DNA of 64,000 nucleotides from Sphingobacteruim zhuxiongii (GTDB lineage: Bacteria; Bacteroidota; Bacteroidia; Sphingobacteriales; Sphingobacteriaceae), in assembly GCF_009557615.1 (NCBI RefSeq), contig NZ_CP045652.1, positions 2,294,001 to 2,358,000 of the forward strand, in the 5' to 3' direction. Below, piece by piece: positions 34,497-44,005 of this stretch (its first letter is position 1; every line of letters begins with the position of its first letter). The notes beneath the pieces were generated by a model. It was given only the letters and a program-made list of their open reading frames with translations. It was not told where the DNA came from and did not search any database. Both the position numbers and the translations under genes were made by a program.

Positions 34497-37124
34497 TTAA
34501 AAATTATAATACACTGAACAAAGATAATTTGCGGGACGCAAGCTATAATATACCGAATTGATAGAAGCGTCCGTAAACTGTGTATGCCCAAACGAACGTT
34601 CATTAAGAATATTTGACCCCTTCAAATCCAATTCCAGATTATGTCGCCACTTGAAGCGCGCACCAAAATCCAAAAATTGTTGCTGCACTCGACTATCTTT
34701 GTCAATTTCATTGTGTAGGTATTCATAACTAGTATACAACCGAATTTTCGAAGAAGGGATACAAGTCAACGTCAGACTATTTATCCAAGACAAGCTGGGA
34801 TCCGCCTGCCAGCCATTGGCAGTGCCAAAACGACGATACGACAGCTTCCCGCTATAATCTAGACTTGACCATGAAAACGGTGCAGTCGTTAATATCGGGT
34901 TAAAATAAATAGAGCGCAAAGACTGCCGTAGCATTTGCCCATTCTGTTCAAATGTTGAACTATTTGAAGAATACTGAACCTGCAGCGATACAGACGTATT
35001 GGACTCAAAAAAACCTTTGCCAATCTTACCTGAAATATTAAACATGGATCCCCTATTACTACTTAAAAAGAATTCCCGCACGACAATCGGACCCTCAAAG
35101 CGATTCGCGGAAAGTAAACCGTTAGTATTATTCGCATATCTCATGTTAACATGGCCAAAAATTGCCGCTATTGGATCGCGATAACTCAACCCAAGCGAAG
35201 AGCTCAGACGGCGATTCCGTGCGATGGAATCACTCCCAGAAGTAAAGAACCGATAATTACGCAAAATTGGCTCGTCAAGGTATTGTATCGGGTCGGAAAC
35301 AACTTCGTTGTCCATCGAAGCGCGCAAGTGCAGTGTCAGCCCTGTGGTCAAATCTCGACTATAGCTGATCGAGGGCTCAGCCAATAGAAAGGCCTCATGA
35401 TGGCGACCCAGGCTATTTTTCCGCCTCATTGCGACCGAAGAATAACGTAAGGGGAATTGAATGCGCATGTTACTACCCTCTTTCTTTAATGCCAAAATTC
35501 CTTCGTAATAGAGATCCGTAAGATTTAAACTTAGTTCATTGATATAATGCCCTTGCTTTGCACCAATCATACCGATAACTCCTTCGAGATCAGAGTCCAT
35601 ATCCTGAAAGTTCAATTTTACCCCCAGCTTATTTTCAAAAGACCAACCTTTCAATGGCAAAATAGTGCCTACCGAAGCATCTTGGTAAAAGGAATTTCTC
35701 TTCGCCTTCTGTGAAATGGCGCTAATCTCAGGGTATGAAACCGACCCTCTTAAACTATATAAATCAAGTAAAGACGAAGACCGAACCTTCCATTTTTGCC
35801 CTGCAAATTGTTTGATAAAATCAAAGTCATTACTAATTTGGTAACGTCTAATATTTCCTTCCTGTTCATTCGTTGTAGTTCCCCCTATACCAACATCCAT
35901 ACCTTCTTTTTGCAGGCTAACAGAGAGCGTATTATCTAGGAATTGCTTCTCAATGTTACTGTTGAGGTTAAAAGAAAGTCGGAAGCTGTTGGGTGTTGAG
36001 CGATGTGTCGAATGCTCCAAAAAATGAAAAATGCTATCAGTCGCTAGGTATGTCCTCGATGCAGCCATTTTGTTCTCCAGCTCGTCACGTGTAAACTCAA
36101 TAGTAGCCTTTGCCGTCAAGTCCTTTTTCAAATCCCAAATTGATTTGGAATTTGCCAATACAGATTCGTTGAAATAATAACGGGATTCTCGTAGGTTTGG
36201 CGGCGTGAACTGCATCTGTAAGGGATCCGCCCATGTCGGAAACTTCCCTTTACTATCTATTAGGTCTTCTACACTAAACTGTTTGACTTCCTTCGTTATA
36301 TTCGTTCCTGAGTTATTAGCCTTTAGCGTATTGATCGATTGCCAGTCTGCCGAAACGTTCAGCGTATGCGTAGACATGTCCCCTAACAGTGGGCTAAACC
36401 CTAAACCTGCAGAAACGTTGCCGATCCATTTCATCTTTGATTTATCCTTCAACTTGATATTGATGGCCGCACGATCAGAGCCGTAGATATCTTCCAACAC
36501 TTTAACCGGTTGATGGTTCTCTAAAACCTCCACTTGGTTAACGTCTGAAAAATTGATGTTCTCAACCGCCAATCCATATTGATTGTCCAGAAGGTTCTTA
36601 CCTTCTATATAAAAACGATTAATTGCCACACCGTTATACATGATCTGCCCGTTATCACTGACCTCTATACCGGGCAGCTTTTTTAGCACATCACCAATCG
36701 AACGATCCATTCCTCCAGCAAACTGATCAACTTGATAGCGTATCGTATCTTTCGTATGCGTTATTTTCGGAAGTTTAATTTTAATTTCTTGGAGACTAAT
36801 TACCTCCTTTTCTAGGAAAATCACACTTGCTATTGCCGAATGCTCAAGGCTTATAGTCTGCGTGGCATACCCCAACAGTGAAAACTTAATTCTCACCTTT
36901 AGACCATGCGGTATACGCATATGATATTTACCTTCAACATCCGATGTAGCATAGGCGAGCACCTGAACCGGATCATCAAGATAGGCGGTAACAATCACTC
37001 CGATGAGAGGTTCTATGCTTATTGCATCCCGAATCCTACCACCGATATCCACTTTTTTATCCTGTCCATGACCAATTATGGGCACAAGAAAAACTAGAAC
37101 GCAAAATAAACTAAGGGTTCGCAT
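34497..37124 (-). CDS. TonB-dependent receptor-like outer-membrane protein (GLPGLI partner)
   Basis: An 875-residue protein with a signal peptide (MRTLSLFCVLVFLVPIIGHG) and a carboxypeptidase-like regulatory domain (about 22-110). The plug follows (IGDVLKKLPGIEVSDNGQIM, YNGVAINRFYIEGKNLLDNQ), then a long beta-barrel ending in the aromatic strand SVYYNF. The type differs from SusC and is regularly paired with GLPGLI proteins. It follows the GLPGLI gene by 20 bases. The substrate or export cargo is unknown; a small-peptide or metal role is only speculation. A paralogous pair lies at 53-56.6 kb. Confidence 0.85.
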   Translation of the reverse strand: MRTLSLFCVLVFLVPIIGHGQDKKVDIGGRIRDAISIEPLIGVIVTAYLDDPVQVLAYATSDVEGKYHMRIPHGLKVRIKFSLLGYATQTISLEHSAIASVIFLEKEVISLQEIKIKLPKITHTKDTIRYQVDQFAGGMDRSIGDVLKKLPGIEVSDNGQIMYNGVAINRFYIEGKNLLDNQYGLAVENINFSDVNQVEVLENHQPVKVLEDIYGSDRAAINIKLKDKSKMKWIGNVSAGLGFSPLLGDMSTHTLNVSADWQSINTLKANNSGTNITKEVKQFSVEDLIDSKGKFPTWADPLQMQFTPPNLRESRYYFNESVLANSKSIWDLKKDLTAKATIEFTRDELENKMAASRTYLATDSIFHFLEHSTHRSTPNSFRLSFNLNSNIEKQFLDNTLSVSLQKEGMDVGIGGTTTNEQEGNIRRYQISNDFDFIKQFAGQKWKVRSSSLLDLYSLRGSVSYPEISAISQKAKRNSFYQDASVGTILPLKGWSFENKLGVKLNFQDMDSDLEGVIGMIGAKQGHYINELSLNLTDLYYEGILALKKEGSNMRIQFPLRYSSVAMRRKNSLGRHHEAFLLAEPSISYSRDLTTGLTLHLRASMDNEVVSDPIQYLDEPILRNYRFFTSGSDSIARNRRLSSSLGLSYRDPIAAIFGHVNMRYANNTNGLLSANRFEGPIVVREFFLSSNRGSMFNISGKIGKGFFESNTSVSLQVQYSSNSSTFEQNGQMLRQSLRSIYFNPILTTAPFSWSSLDYSGKLSYRRFGTANGWQADPSLSWINSLTLTCIPSSKIRLYTSYEYLHNEIDKDSRVQQQFLDFGARFKWRHNLELDLKGSNILNERSFGHTQFTDASINSVYYSLRPANYLCSVYYNF

Positions 37125-37144
37125 TGGAAAAATCTGTTAAGAGA

Positions 37145-37963
37145 TTAGTTCAACTCCATAGGATTGTATGGACGTACTTTATCAAAATTTGCCTTAGCAG
37201 CATCGTCCAGCGGCTTAATCTGTATCCCCATCTGTGTCCTCAAATACTCGTAGGGTTTTCTATTTAAACGATCTTGCCGCTTGAGAAACTCCAGTTTGTT
37301 AATTTCCGTGACCTTTTTTTCAGGAATATTCAGCGTTTTGACCGGGTTCAAAGACTGAAAGCCTGTCAATTCGAACGAAAACTCATTCTTTGAATCGTTT
37401 ATTTTCAAGATAAGTCCAGGAAGCCCGCCGAATTTCCAAGGACCATTATCGAAAGCAATTGCTGGTGCATACCAAGCTTCGTAATCGCGACCAGAAAATG
37501 AACAAACTGCTTTCCTGACCTCATAACCCAACAAGTTAGAATTTTCATTTAGAATCTCCCATTTCATTGCATGTAAAGGTTCTTCATACTTAAAATTTTG
37601 AATAGCGAGTTTATCCACTGTAATAGTTTTTGCCAAGCGCTTATCTTTAAATATTTGGTAATCTACACCCTTTCTACCATATTTAGAATGGCTGGCCAAC
37701 ATTTCCATAGCCGGTACACCATGAGCTAAGTCACTTTTAATAGCGGAATCAACTCGAAAGGTATGGTAACTATAAAATGCCGAAGATGTAGGCCCCATTT
37801 CCAATATCATGAAATCTTCGGTTTTCTTTGCTACCTGATTAGGATCGTTACTATAGCTCAACTTATACGTGCATCTATAGTTGGCAGTCCCAAGCTCTTG
37901 TGCGTGAATCCGCAACGAATGGATGCCAAATAGCAGGAGAACGGAAAAAAAGATACTTTTCAT
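37145..37963 (-). CDS. GLPGLI family protein
   Basis: The start at 37963 (MKSIFFSVLLLFGIHSLRIHA) gives a compact signal peptide; the ATG three codons earlier is possible. The product (272 residues) carries the name-giving motif as FGGLPGLILKI near residue 185 and the upstream YEAWYAPAIAFDNGPWKF element. This Bacteroidota family is exported and of unknown function. It is encoded directly upstream of its receptor-like partner, the same order as in the second pair. Confidence 0.88.
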   Translation of the reverse strand: MKSIFFSVLLLFGIHSLRIHAQELGTANYRCTYKLSYSNDPNQVAKKTEDFMILEMGPTSSAFYSYHTFRVDSAIKSDLAHGVPAMEMLASHSKYGRKGVDYQIFKDKRLAKTITVDKLAIQNFKYEEPLHAMKWEILNENSNLLGYEVRKAVCSFSGRDYEAWYAPAIAFDNGPWKFGGLPGLILKINDSKNEFSFELTGFQSLNPVKTLNIPEKKVTEINKLEFLKRQDRLNRKPYEYLRTQMGIQIKPLDDAAKANFDKVRPYNPMELN

Positions 37964-37988
37964 GTTTATCATATTTAGTAAATAAAAG

Positions 37989-38017
37989 AGACATACCTAT
38001 ATCGCATAGGTATGTCT
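37989..38017 (-). terminator. Orphan terminator hairpin upstream of the GLPGLI gene
   Basis: A perfect 12-bp stem AGACATACCTAT/ATAGGTATGTCT (37989-38000 with 38006-38017) is followed on the minus strand by CTTTTATTT. It lies about 30 bases past the stop of the dead gene at 38049 and is best read as that gene's terminator. Because it is only 26 bases before the GLPGLI start it would also attenuate transcription entering from upstream. Confidence 0.65.
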
Positions 38018-38048
38018 GGGAATTAATTGGTACTATATATTAAGGACA

Positions 38049-38246
38049 TTAAAATTCAATAATATACTTTTTTGTTACCGGTGACTTATCAGACGGTTTT
38101 TAATACTCCATTGGAAACTTAACTGTACTAACTCACCAATTTTTGATAACAAAGTCGTTCACAGAAATCCATCTTTCAAAATAGTTGGATTATGCTCGAA
38201 CTAGCGTTTCTGAATAAAAAGCATATTTAATCTTTAGATAACACAA
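38049..38246 (-). pseudogene. Decayed gene with three in-frame stops
   Basis: One minus-strand frame reads as protein for about 66 codons: YLKIKYAFYSETLVRA-stop-SNYFERWISVNDFVIKNW-stop-VSTVKFPMEY-stop, then KPSDKSPVTKKYIIEF and a final TAA at 38049-38051. The three internal stops (TAA, TGA, TAA) are each one base from a sense codon. No start codon is left. The family is unknown to me. The terminator hairpin just beyond the final stop supports that this was once a working gene. Confidence 0.6.
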
Positions 38247-38429
38247 GCATCATTTCAACTACACTAAATTAATCTTTTATTTATTTAACTAATTATAAAG
38301 AACCGTTATTGACGATATAACATTAATATTGTCGATATGTTTCGACAATATTAATCTAAACGATACTTATACGACATTATTTAAACCAAAGGAGATCTGC
38401 CGTTTGAAACACTTCGAATAACGATCTTT

Positions 38430-38611
38430 AATCTTTTGAATCAAACAGGTATTTCATTCCGCTCGGCAAGGTTCCGCACATTGAAGCACAGTATATGCTT
38501 GTAGATGAATGGAATACTGATAATTCAGGAAATAATCTTCATATGGTAGAATCATTTCCAACTTGGCGTTTCCGACAAGTATTTATCAAAGCGATAAATA
38601 CGCGTAAATAA
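38430..38611 (+). pseudogene. Coding remnant, C-terminal end of an unknown protein
   Basis: From just after an in-frame TAA, the plus strand reads ESNRYFIPLGKVPHIEAQYM and continues to a region ending FPTWRFRQVFIKAINTRK and TAA at 38609-38611, with coding-like composition but only a late ATG (about 38493). It looks like the last 55 codons of a deleted gene. No family recognised. Confidence 0.45.
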
Positions 38612-38637
38612 CTAATAAAGATTGATTATGGAATAGG

Positions 38638-38754
38638 ATGCTTTGTAATGGCTACTTCGCTATCGCGGCTTATAAGGAAATAATTTCAGGCTTTAAAAAA
38701 AATCTAGCGGAAAGTTCTAGTAGAGATTTGAAAACAGCAGGTGCTGTTTATTGA
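38638..38754 (+). other. Short ORF of 38 codons, possible gene remnant
   Basis: ATG at 38638 opens MLCNGYFAIAAYKEIISGFK and the frame ends KTAGAVY-TGA at 38754. The sequence is amphipathic and helical. It may be a small gene or the remnant of a larger one; nothing in it is recognisable. It lies 27 bases after the preceding remnant. Confidence 0.3.
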
Positions 38755-38789
38755 GGTATATTGTTATTAACTCAGCAATGTTTATATAA

Positions 38790-38846
38790 TAAAGCAGGCA
38801 CATTAGTTGTGACTTTTTCCGCCTTGCGCCGATGTGCCCGCCTTTA
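38790..38846 (-). terminator. Probable terminator after cmk
   Basis: AAAGCAGGCACAT (38791-38803) pairs imperfectly with ATGTGCCCGCCTTT (38832-38845) across a 28-base loop. On the minus strand it is followed by TTTATTATAT. It starts two bases past the cmk stop. Confidence 0.5.
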
Positions 38847-38847
38847 T

Positions 38848-39531
38848 TTATACTTTCTCCATTCGCGATTTGACTAAGTCAACCACAAATGCGAGTTGTT
38901 CTTCTTGATTCAGTTCACTATTATCCAGCACTATAGCATCTTCCGCTTGGCGCAGTGGACTCTCTTCACGTGTGCTATCAATATGATCACGATGTGCTAG
39001 ATTATCTTTCACCTCTTCCATTGTCAATTGCTCGCCCTTTGCGGTAAGCTCTGCAAAGCGACGCTCTGCACGAACCTGTGGACTTGCAGTCATAAAGATC
39101 TTTAAATCCGCATGTGGAAAGACGGTGGTACCAATATCACGACCATCCATAACTATATTACGCTTAGCACCTAATGCTTGCTGCTGCTTCACCATAGCTT
39201 TGCGCACAGCCTTTATAGCACTCACCTCGCTAACGTACTCGGAAACCTCCATTGTACGGATAGCATCAGATATATCCTCACCGTTCAATAGTACTTGAAT
39301 CTTATCCGCTTGCGGCACTAAATCGATGTGAATATCTTGAATTGCTTGTGCGATGGCAGCATCATCTGTTAAACTAATCTGATGGCGTTGAAAGTAAAGC
39401 GTCACTGCCCGATACATCGCACCACTATCAACAAATACAAAGTTTAACTGCTTTGCTAATGCCTTCGCAACGGTACTTTTGCCACAAGATGAGAAGCCAT
39501 CAATTGCAATGACAAAATTGCCCTTCTTCAT
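38848..39531 (-). CDS. cmk: Cytidylate kinase
   Basis: A 227-residue NMP kinase. P-loop IDGFSSCGKSTVAKAL (about 11-26), FVDSGAMYRAVTLY and the DGRDIGTTVFPHADLKIFMTA region are diagnostic. It phosphorylates CMP and dCMP with ATP. The start ATG shares one base with the stop of the upstream gene (TAATG), so translation is coupled. Operon topA - hypothetical - cmk on the minus strand. Confidence 0.96.
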   Translation of the reverse strand: MKKGNFVIAIDGFSSCGKSTVAKALAKQLNFVFVDSGAMYRAVTLYFQRHQISLTDDAAIAQAIQDIHIDLVPQADKIQVLLNGEDISDAIRTMEVSEYVSEVSAIKAVRKAMVKQQQALGAKRNIVMDGRDIGTTVFPHADLKIFMTASPQVRAERRFAELTAKGEQLTMEEVKDNLAHRDHIDSTREESPLRQAEDAIVLDNSELNQEEQLAFVVDLVKSRMEKV

Positions 39532-39944
39532 TAGTTTGTTCCTCCGATCATTACTCCAGGTTTATTTACCAATGGAATCTTAATCAGATTCTCATCGACA
39601 ATACTATCTGGAAGGAAAATATATTTTTTATCATAAATAACCCCGTCGATATAATAGCTTAGCCAATATTCATTGGTAAGTCCAAATACTTGAATATCGA
39701 TTGCTTCGATTTTCTGGGTGGAATGTGCTGCCACATCGCCAATAAAATGACGCAGGGTTGTTGTTTTTACCTTTTTGCCGTCCTTATCGCCATAGCCCTT
39801 AGAAGATACCAATACATTCGCTAATGCGGCACTCTTCTCATTTATCAAATATACGTTCCATATTTTTGACGTTGGGGATTCCGATTCTAATACAATCGCA
39901 ATGGATATATCTTCAACTATATTTAAAGGTAAGTCTTTTTTCAT
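39531..39944 (-). CDS. Conserved hypothetical protein between topA and cmk
   Basis: A 137-residue soluble protein (MKKDLPLNIVEDISIAIVLE), predicted mostly beta, no signal peptide. It begins three bases after the topA stop and its stop overlaps the cmk start, so it belongs to this operon. Similar short proteins are found at this place in related genomes as far as I recall, but no function is known. Confidence 0.75.
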   Translation of the reverse strand: MKKDLPLNIVEDISIAIVLESESPTSKIWNVYLINEKSAALANVLVSSKGYGDKDGKKVKTTTLRHFIGDVAAHSTQKIEAIDIQVFGLTNEYWLSYYIDGVIYDKKYIFLPDSIVDENLIKIPLVNKPGVMIGGTN

Positions 39945-39947
39945 GCC

Positions 39948-42329
39948 TTACTTCTTCTTTGCTCGAGCTGCTGGTTTTGCCGCCTTTGTTGTTTTTGTTG
40001 CTCTCGTTGTCTTCTTTCCAGTGGAACCTTTACTATCCTCTTCTGCCCATTTCAAGACATCCGCATAGCTGATGTTTTCCACTTCCGTGCCCTTAGGAAT
40101 CTTTAGATTTTGCTTCCCGAAACGTACAAATGGACCCCATCTTCCGTTCTCAATTCTTGCTTCATCATTCTCTTCGAAGACTCTGATAATCTTATCCTTA
40201 TCCTTTTGACGCTTCTCGACAATAATCTCAATCGCCTGCTCTTCCGTTACATCCAATGGATCCACTCCTTTTGGTAAGGAATAGAAGCTGCTGTTATGAC
40301 GAATATATGGCCCAAAACGACCAATTGCAACAGTCATCTCTTTCTCTTCGAATGCACCTACTTTCTTCGGCAGATTAAATAGGTCTAATGCTTCTTCAAA
40401 AGTGATGGTCTCAATCATTTGACCTTTACGGAGCGATGCAAAACGTGGTTTTTCTTCATCATCTGCAGATCCAATTTGAACCAATGGTCCAAAACGTCCT
40501 ACACGAACAGAGATAGGCTTACCTGAAACAGGATCTACACCTAGTTCACGCTCATGTGTCGCACGATCGGCATTCTCTAAAGTATCTTGCACTTCCGAGT
40601 GGAAAGGTCCATAGAAATTTGACAGCATATCTGTCCACTCCTTATAACCTTGTGCAATCTCATCAAATTCCTTCTCTACGGTAGCCGTAAAGTTGTAATC
40701 AACGATATCTTTAAAGTGTTGAACTAAGAAGTCGTTCACCAAGACACCAATGTCTGTTGGGAATAGCTTGCTGCGTTCAGCACCAGTAATTTCTGTCTTC
40801 TTTACACTAGAGACTAAGCCATTTTCTAAGCTTATCACCTCATAAATGCGCTCTTTACCATCACGGTCTTCTTTAACCACGTAGCCTCTATTTTGAATCG
40901 TAGAGATCGTTGGCGCATAAGTAGAAGGTCTACCAATACCCAATTCCTCTAGTTTCTTAACCAAAGAAGCCTCAGTAAAACGTGCTGAAGCACGTGAGAA
41001 ACGTTCTGTCGCTTGCATATTCTTCAATTGCAAGTCTTGACCAACGCTTAATGGAGGTAATAACTTGTTATCCGAATCCGCGTCATCAAATCCTTCTTGA
41101 TCCTCATCATCGGTAGACTCCATGTAAACTTTTAAGAAACCATCAAATTTCAAAACCTCTCCAGTCGCTACAAAATCTTCCGAACGCGTAGAAACATTGA
41201 TCTTTGCGGTTGTTTTCTCAAACTCTGCTTCACTCATTTGAGACGCAATCGAACGCTTCCAGATTAACTCATATAATCTACGCTCTGAATTATCGCCTTC
41301 AATAGAGTGCTCATTGAAGTATGTTGGACGAATCGCCTCGTGGGCCTCTTGGGCTCCTGCGCTCTTCGTACGGTATTGTCTTTGTTTATGGTAATGATCC
41401 CCATACGCACTAGTAATCTCCGCTCTCGCAGCTTGTAATGCCGTGTCTGAGAGGTTCACAGAGTCTGTACGCATATAGGTAATACGTCCTGCCTCATATA
41501 AACGTTGTGCGACTTGCATCGTACGCGCTACAGAAAAGCCTAGCTTTCTGCTGGCTTCCTGCTGTAATGTAGAAGTGGTGAATGGAGCAGCAGGCGTTCT
41601 TTTTGAAGGCTTTGTTTCTAAGTTTCCTACCTTAAAGTTCGCAGAAACGCAGTCCTTAAGAAATTGCTCTGCTTCTGCTGATGTTTGGAAACGCTGCGGC
41701 AATTCTGCTTTTAATTGCTCTTTTCCTTTACCTGTATTAAATATAGCGACAACTTTATAAGATGCCTCTGCTTCAAATCTATTTATTTCGCGCTCGCGCT
41801 CAACGATTAATCGAACGGCAACAGATTGCACACGACCCGCTGATAAAGACGGTTTTACCTTTTTCCAAAGAACTGGAGAAAGCTCAAAACCTACTAATCT
41901 ATCTAATACACGGCGTGCTTGTTGTGCGTTTACTAAGTTATAATCTATCTTTCTAGGCGATTCAATGGCTTTTAAAATCGCTGGCTTGGTAATCTCATGA
42001 AATACAATACGCTTGGTATTCTCATCTTTAAGACCTAAGGTCTCAAAGAGGTGCCATGATATCGCTTCCCCCTCGCGGTCCTCATCGGACGCTAACCATA
42101 CTGTCTCTGCAGATTTCGCTAATTTCTTCAATTCACTGACAATCGCTTTCTTGTCGGCAGGCACTTCATACTTCTGCTGAAAGTTGTTATCCGTATCAAT
42201 CGCATCATCAGTCTTTACCAAATCTCTGATATGACCATAGCTGGATTTCACTAGAAAATCCTTCCCTAAATACCCCTCAATTGTTTTTGCTTTTGCCGGA
42301 GACTCGACTATCAATAGATTTTTCGCCAT
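39948..42329 (-). CDS. topA: DNA topoisomerase I
   Basis: A 793-residue type IA topoisomerase. The TOPRIM domain (LLIVESPAKAKTIEGYLG, DEDREGEAISWHL) is followed by the active-site tyrosine region AGRITYMRTDSVNLS (about residue 289) and the DNA gate. The C-terminus has several TOPRIM-C repeats (VRVGRFGPLVQIG, VAIGRFGPYIRHN, GRWGPFVRFGKQN) in place of the zinc ribbons of E. coli, and a lysine/threonine-rich tail. It relaxes negative supercoils. Confidence 0.96.
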   Translation of the reverse strand: MAKNLLIVESPAKAKTIEGYLGKDFLVKSSYGHIRDLVKTDDAIDTDNNFQQKYEVPADKKAIVSELKKLAKSAETVWLASDEDREGEAISWHLFETLGLKDENTKRIVFHEITKPAILKAIESPRKIDYNLVNAQQARRVLDRLVGFELSPVLWKKVKPSLSAGRVQSVAVRLIVEREREINRFEAEASYKVVAIFNTGKGKEQLKAELPQRFQTSAEAEQFLKDCVSANFKVGNLETKPSKRTPAAPFTTSTLQQEASRKLGFSVARTMQVAQRLYEAGRITYMRTDSVNLSDTALQAARAEITSAYGDHYHKQRQYRTKSAGAQEAHEAIRPTYFNEHSIEGDNSERRLYELIWKRSIASQMSEAEFEKTTAKINVSTRSEDFVATGEVLKFDGFLKVYMESTDDEDQEGFDDADSDNKLLPPLSVGQDLQLKNMQATERFSRASARFTEASLVKKLEELGIGRPSTYAPTISTIQNRGYVVKEDRDGKERIYEVISLENGLVSSVKKTEITGAERSKLFPTDIGVLVNDFLVQHFKDIVDYNFTATVEKEFDEIAQGYKEWTDMLSNFYGPFHSEVQDTLENADRATHERELGVDPVSGKPISVRVGRFGPLVQIGSADDEEKPRFASLRKGQMIETITFEEALDLFNLPKKVGAFEEKEMTVAIGRFGPYIRHNSSFYSLPKGVDPLDVTEEQAIEIIVEKRQKDKDKIIRVFEENDEARIENGRWGPFVRFGKQNLKIPKGTEVENISYADVLKWAEEDSKGSTGKKTTRATKTTKAAKPAARAKKK

Positions 42330-42425
42330 TTATTTTTAATAGATTTCATGCAAAGAAAATGATTTCAAAATGGAATGCAAATAAAAATTTACGTCCATTT
42401 ATCAAAAAGTGCGTAATATCATCCT

Positions 42426-43277
42426 TTATATAAAGGTAATATCAAGTAAATAAAAGACCATAAAAACCACTGAGGCAATACCATTCGTCGTCATAAACGC
42501 CCGATCTACCCTACTTAAATCAGTAGGACTCACTATTCGATGTTGGTAGATCAATAAACTACCATAAAATACTAATCCTATATAATAGAACCATCCGGTA
42601 GGCATAAAAAATACAGGAAGGCTCACAAATATAAACGATAGCACATGCAGCCCTTCAGAGATTCGTAGCGCCTTTGCGCCACCGAAATTCGCAGGAATAG
42701 AATTTAACCCATTCTCCCGATCGAACTCCTCATCTTGTAAGGCATAAATAATATCAAAACCACTCACCCAAGTCAATACCGCTAATCCATAAAAAATTGG
42801 TACTATACTAAATTGACCTGTAACAGCGAGGTAAGCACCAACTGGTGCCAAGCCCAATCCTAAACCCAATACCAAATGGCAGAGCGGTGATATCCGCTTC
42901 ATATAGGAATAGAATAAAACTACAAACAGCGCTACTGGTGCTAACACCAAACACATTGCATTAATAAAATAACAAGCAACCATGAATATCAAGCAGTTGA
43001 TAATCGTAAATGTCAATGCTTGTTTAGCGGAAATACGACCGGCTGGAATATCCCGAACGGCCGTACGGGGATTCAACGCATCGATATCACGATCTAAATA
43101 TCGGTTAAATGCCATGGCAGCATTACGTGCCGTCACCATACAAACCAACATTAAAGCGAAAAGCTTCCAGTCGAACTTATAGGCTGTCGTTGTAATAGCT
43201 AAGAAAAAACCGATAATAGCAAATGGAAGTGCAAAAATACTGTGTGCAAATAGCACTAAGGACATATACTTCTTCAT
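42426..43277 (-). CDS. UbiA-family prenyltransferase (MqnP/UbiA-like)
   Basis: A 283-residue membrane protein with about eight hydrophobic segments. The two Asp-rich prenyl-diphosphate motifs are AMAFNRYLDRDIDALNPRT (about 53-71) and SGFDIIYALQDEEFDR (about 172-187). These match UbiA-like 4-hydroxybenzoate transferases. In menaquinone-only Bacteroidota such genes are thought to serve the futalosine route (MqnP), which is inference here since no other mqn gene is in the window. It starts three bases after engB ends. Confidence 0.85.
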   Translation of the reverse strand: MKKYMSLVLFAHSIFALPFAIIGFFLAITTTAYKFDWKLFALMLVCMVTARNAAMAFNRYLDRDIDALNPRTAVRDIPAGRISAKQALTFTIINCLIFMVACYFINAMCLVLAPVALFVVLFYSYMKRISPLCHLVLGLGLGLAPVGAYLAVTGQFSIVPIFYGLAVLTWVSGFDIIYALQDEEFDRENGLNSIPANFGGAKALRISEGLHVLSFIFVSLPVFFMPTGWFYYIGLVFYGSLLIYQHRIVSPTDLSRVDRAFMTTNGIASVVFMVFYLLDITFI

Positions 43278-43280
43278 GAA

Positions 43281-43892
43281 TTACTCTATCGGCGATACAA
43301 ATTGTTGATTAATATTCTCGATATTCGATAGCACTAGTTCACAACCTAATTTGGATTCTGCGGAGGTTAAGAAGTGAACTGGCAATTCTTCAAACCATTT
43401 CTTTAACGCTCTTCGGAACTTCGCTATATTTTGATCTGATTTTACACCCGACTGTTTATCCGCTTTGGTAAATACCAATTGGAAAGGGATCCCCTGCTCG
43501 CCTAGCCAGAACACAAAGTCTAAGTCATTCTTTTGTGGCTCTAATCGACTATCAATCAATACAAATACACATTGTAAATTAGCGCGATTGATGAGGTAGG
43601 CGCGAATAAATTTCTCCCAAATACCGCGATTCTTCTTCGATGTCTGCGCGAATCCATAACCCGGTAAATCGACTAAATACCAATTCTTATTGATCAAAAA
43701 ATGGTTAATTAATTGCGTTTTCCCAGGTTTCTGTGATGTCTTCGCTAAACCTTTTCGAGACGTCATCGCATTGATTAACGAGGACTTCCCTACATTGGAA
43801 CGGCCGATAAATGCATATTCCGGAAGATTAGCGATTGGAAGTTTATCGATTTCTGTATTACTACATATAAATTCTGCGTCTTTTACGATCAT
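43281..43892 (-). CDS. engB: Ribosome biogenesis GTPase EngB/YsxC
   Basis: A 203-residue GTPase of the EngB type. G1 GRSNVGKSSLINA (about 31-43), G2 TSQKPGKTQ, G3 DLPGYGFAQ, G4 FTKAD, and G5 TSAES are all present. It assists assembly of the large ribosomal subunit. First gene of a two-gene minus-strand operon with the prenyltransferase; divergent from the ABC exporter genes. Confidence 0.96.
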   Translation of the reverse strand: MIVKDAEFICSNTEIDKLPIANLPEYAFIGRSNVGKSSLINAMTSRKGLAKTSQKPGKTQLINHFLINKNWYLVDLPGYGFAQTSKKNRGIWEKFIRAYLINRANLQCVFVLIDSRLEPQKNDLDFVFWLGEQGIPFQLVFTKADKQSGVKSDQNIAKFRRALKKWFEELPVHFLTSAESKLGCELVLSNIENINQQFVSPIE

Positions 43893-44005
43893 GCTACAAA
43901 GGTACGATTTCTAATATCTTTTTTCAGTTTTCTCCTTTTTAAAGAATTAGTTTCATGTTATCTGCATTTTAACTAATTTAACCACAAAATAAATTAACCA
44001 ACCAT

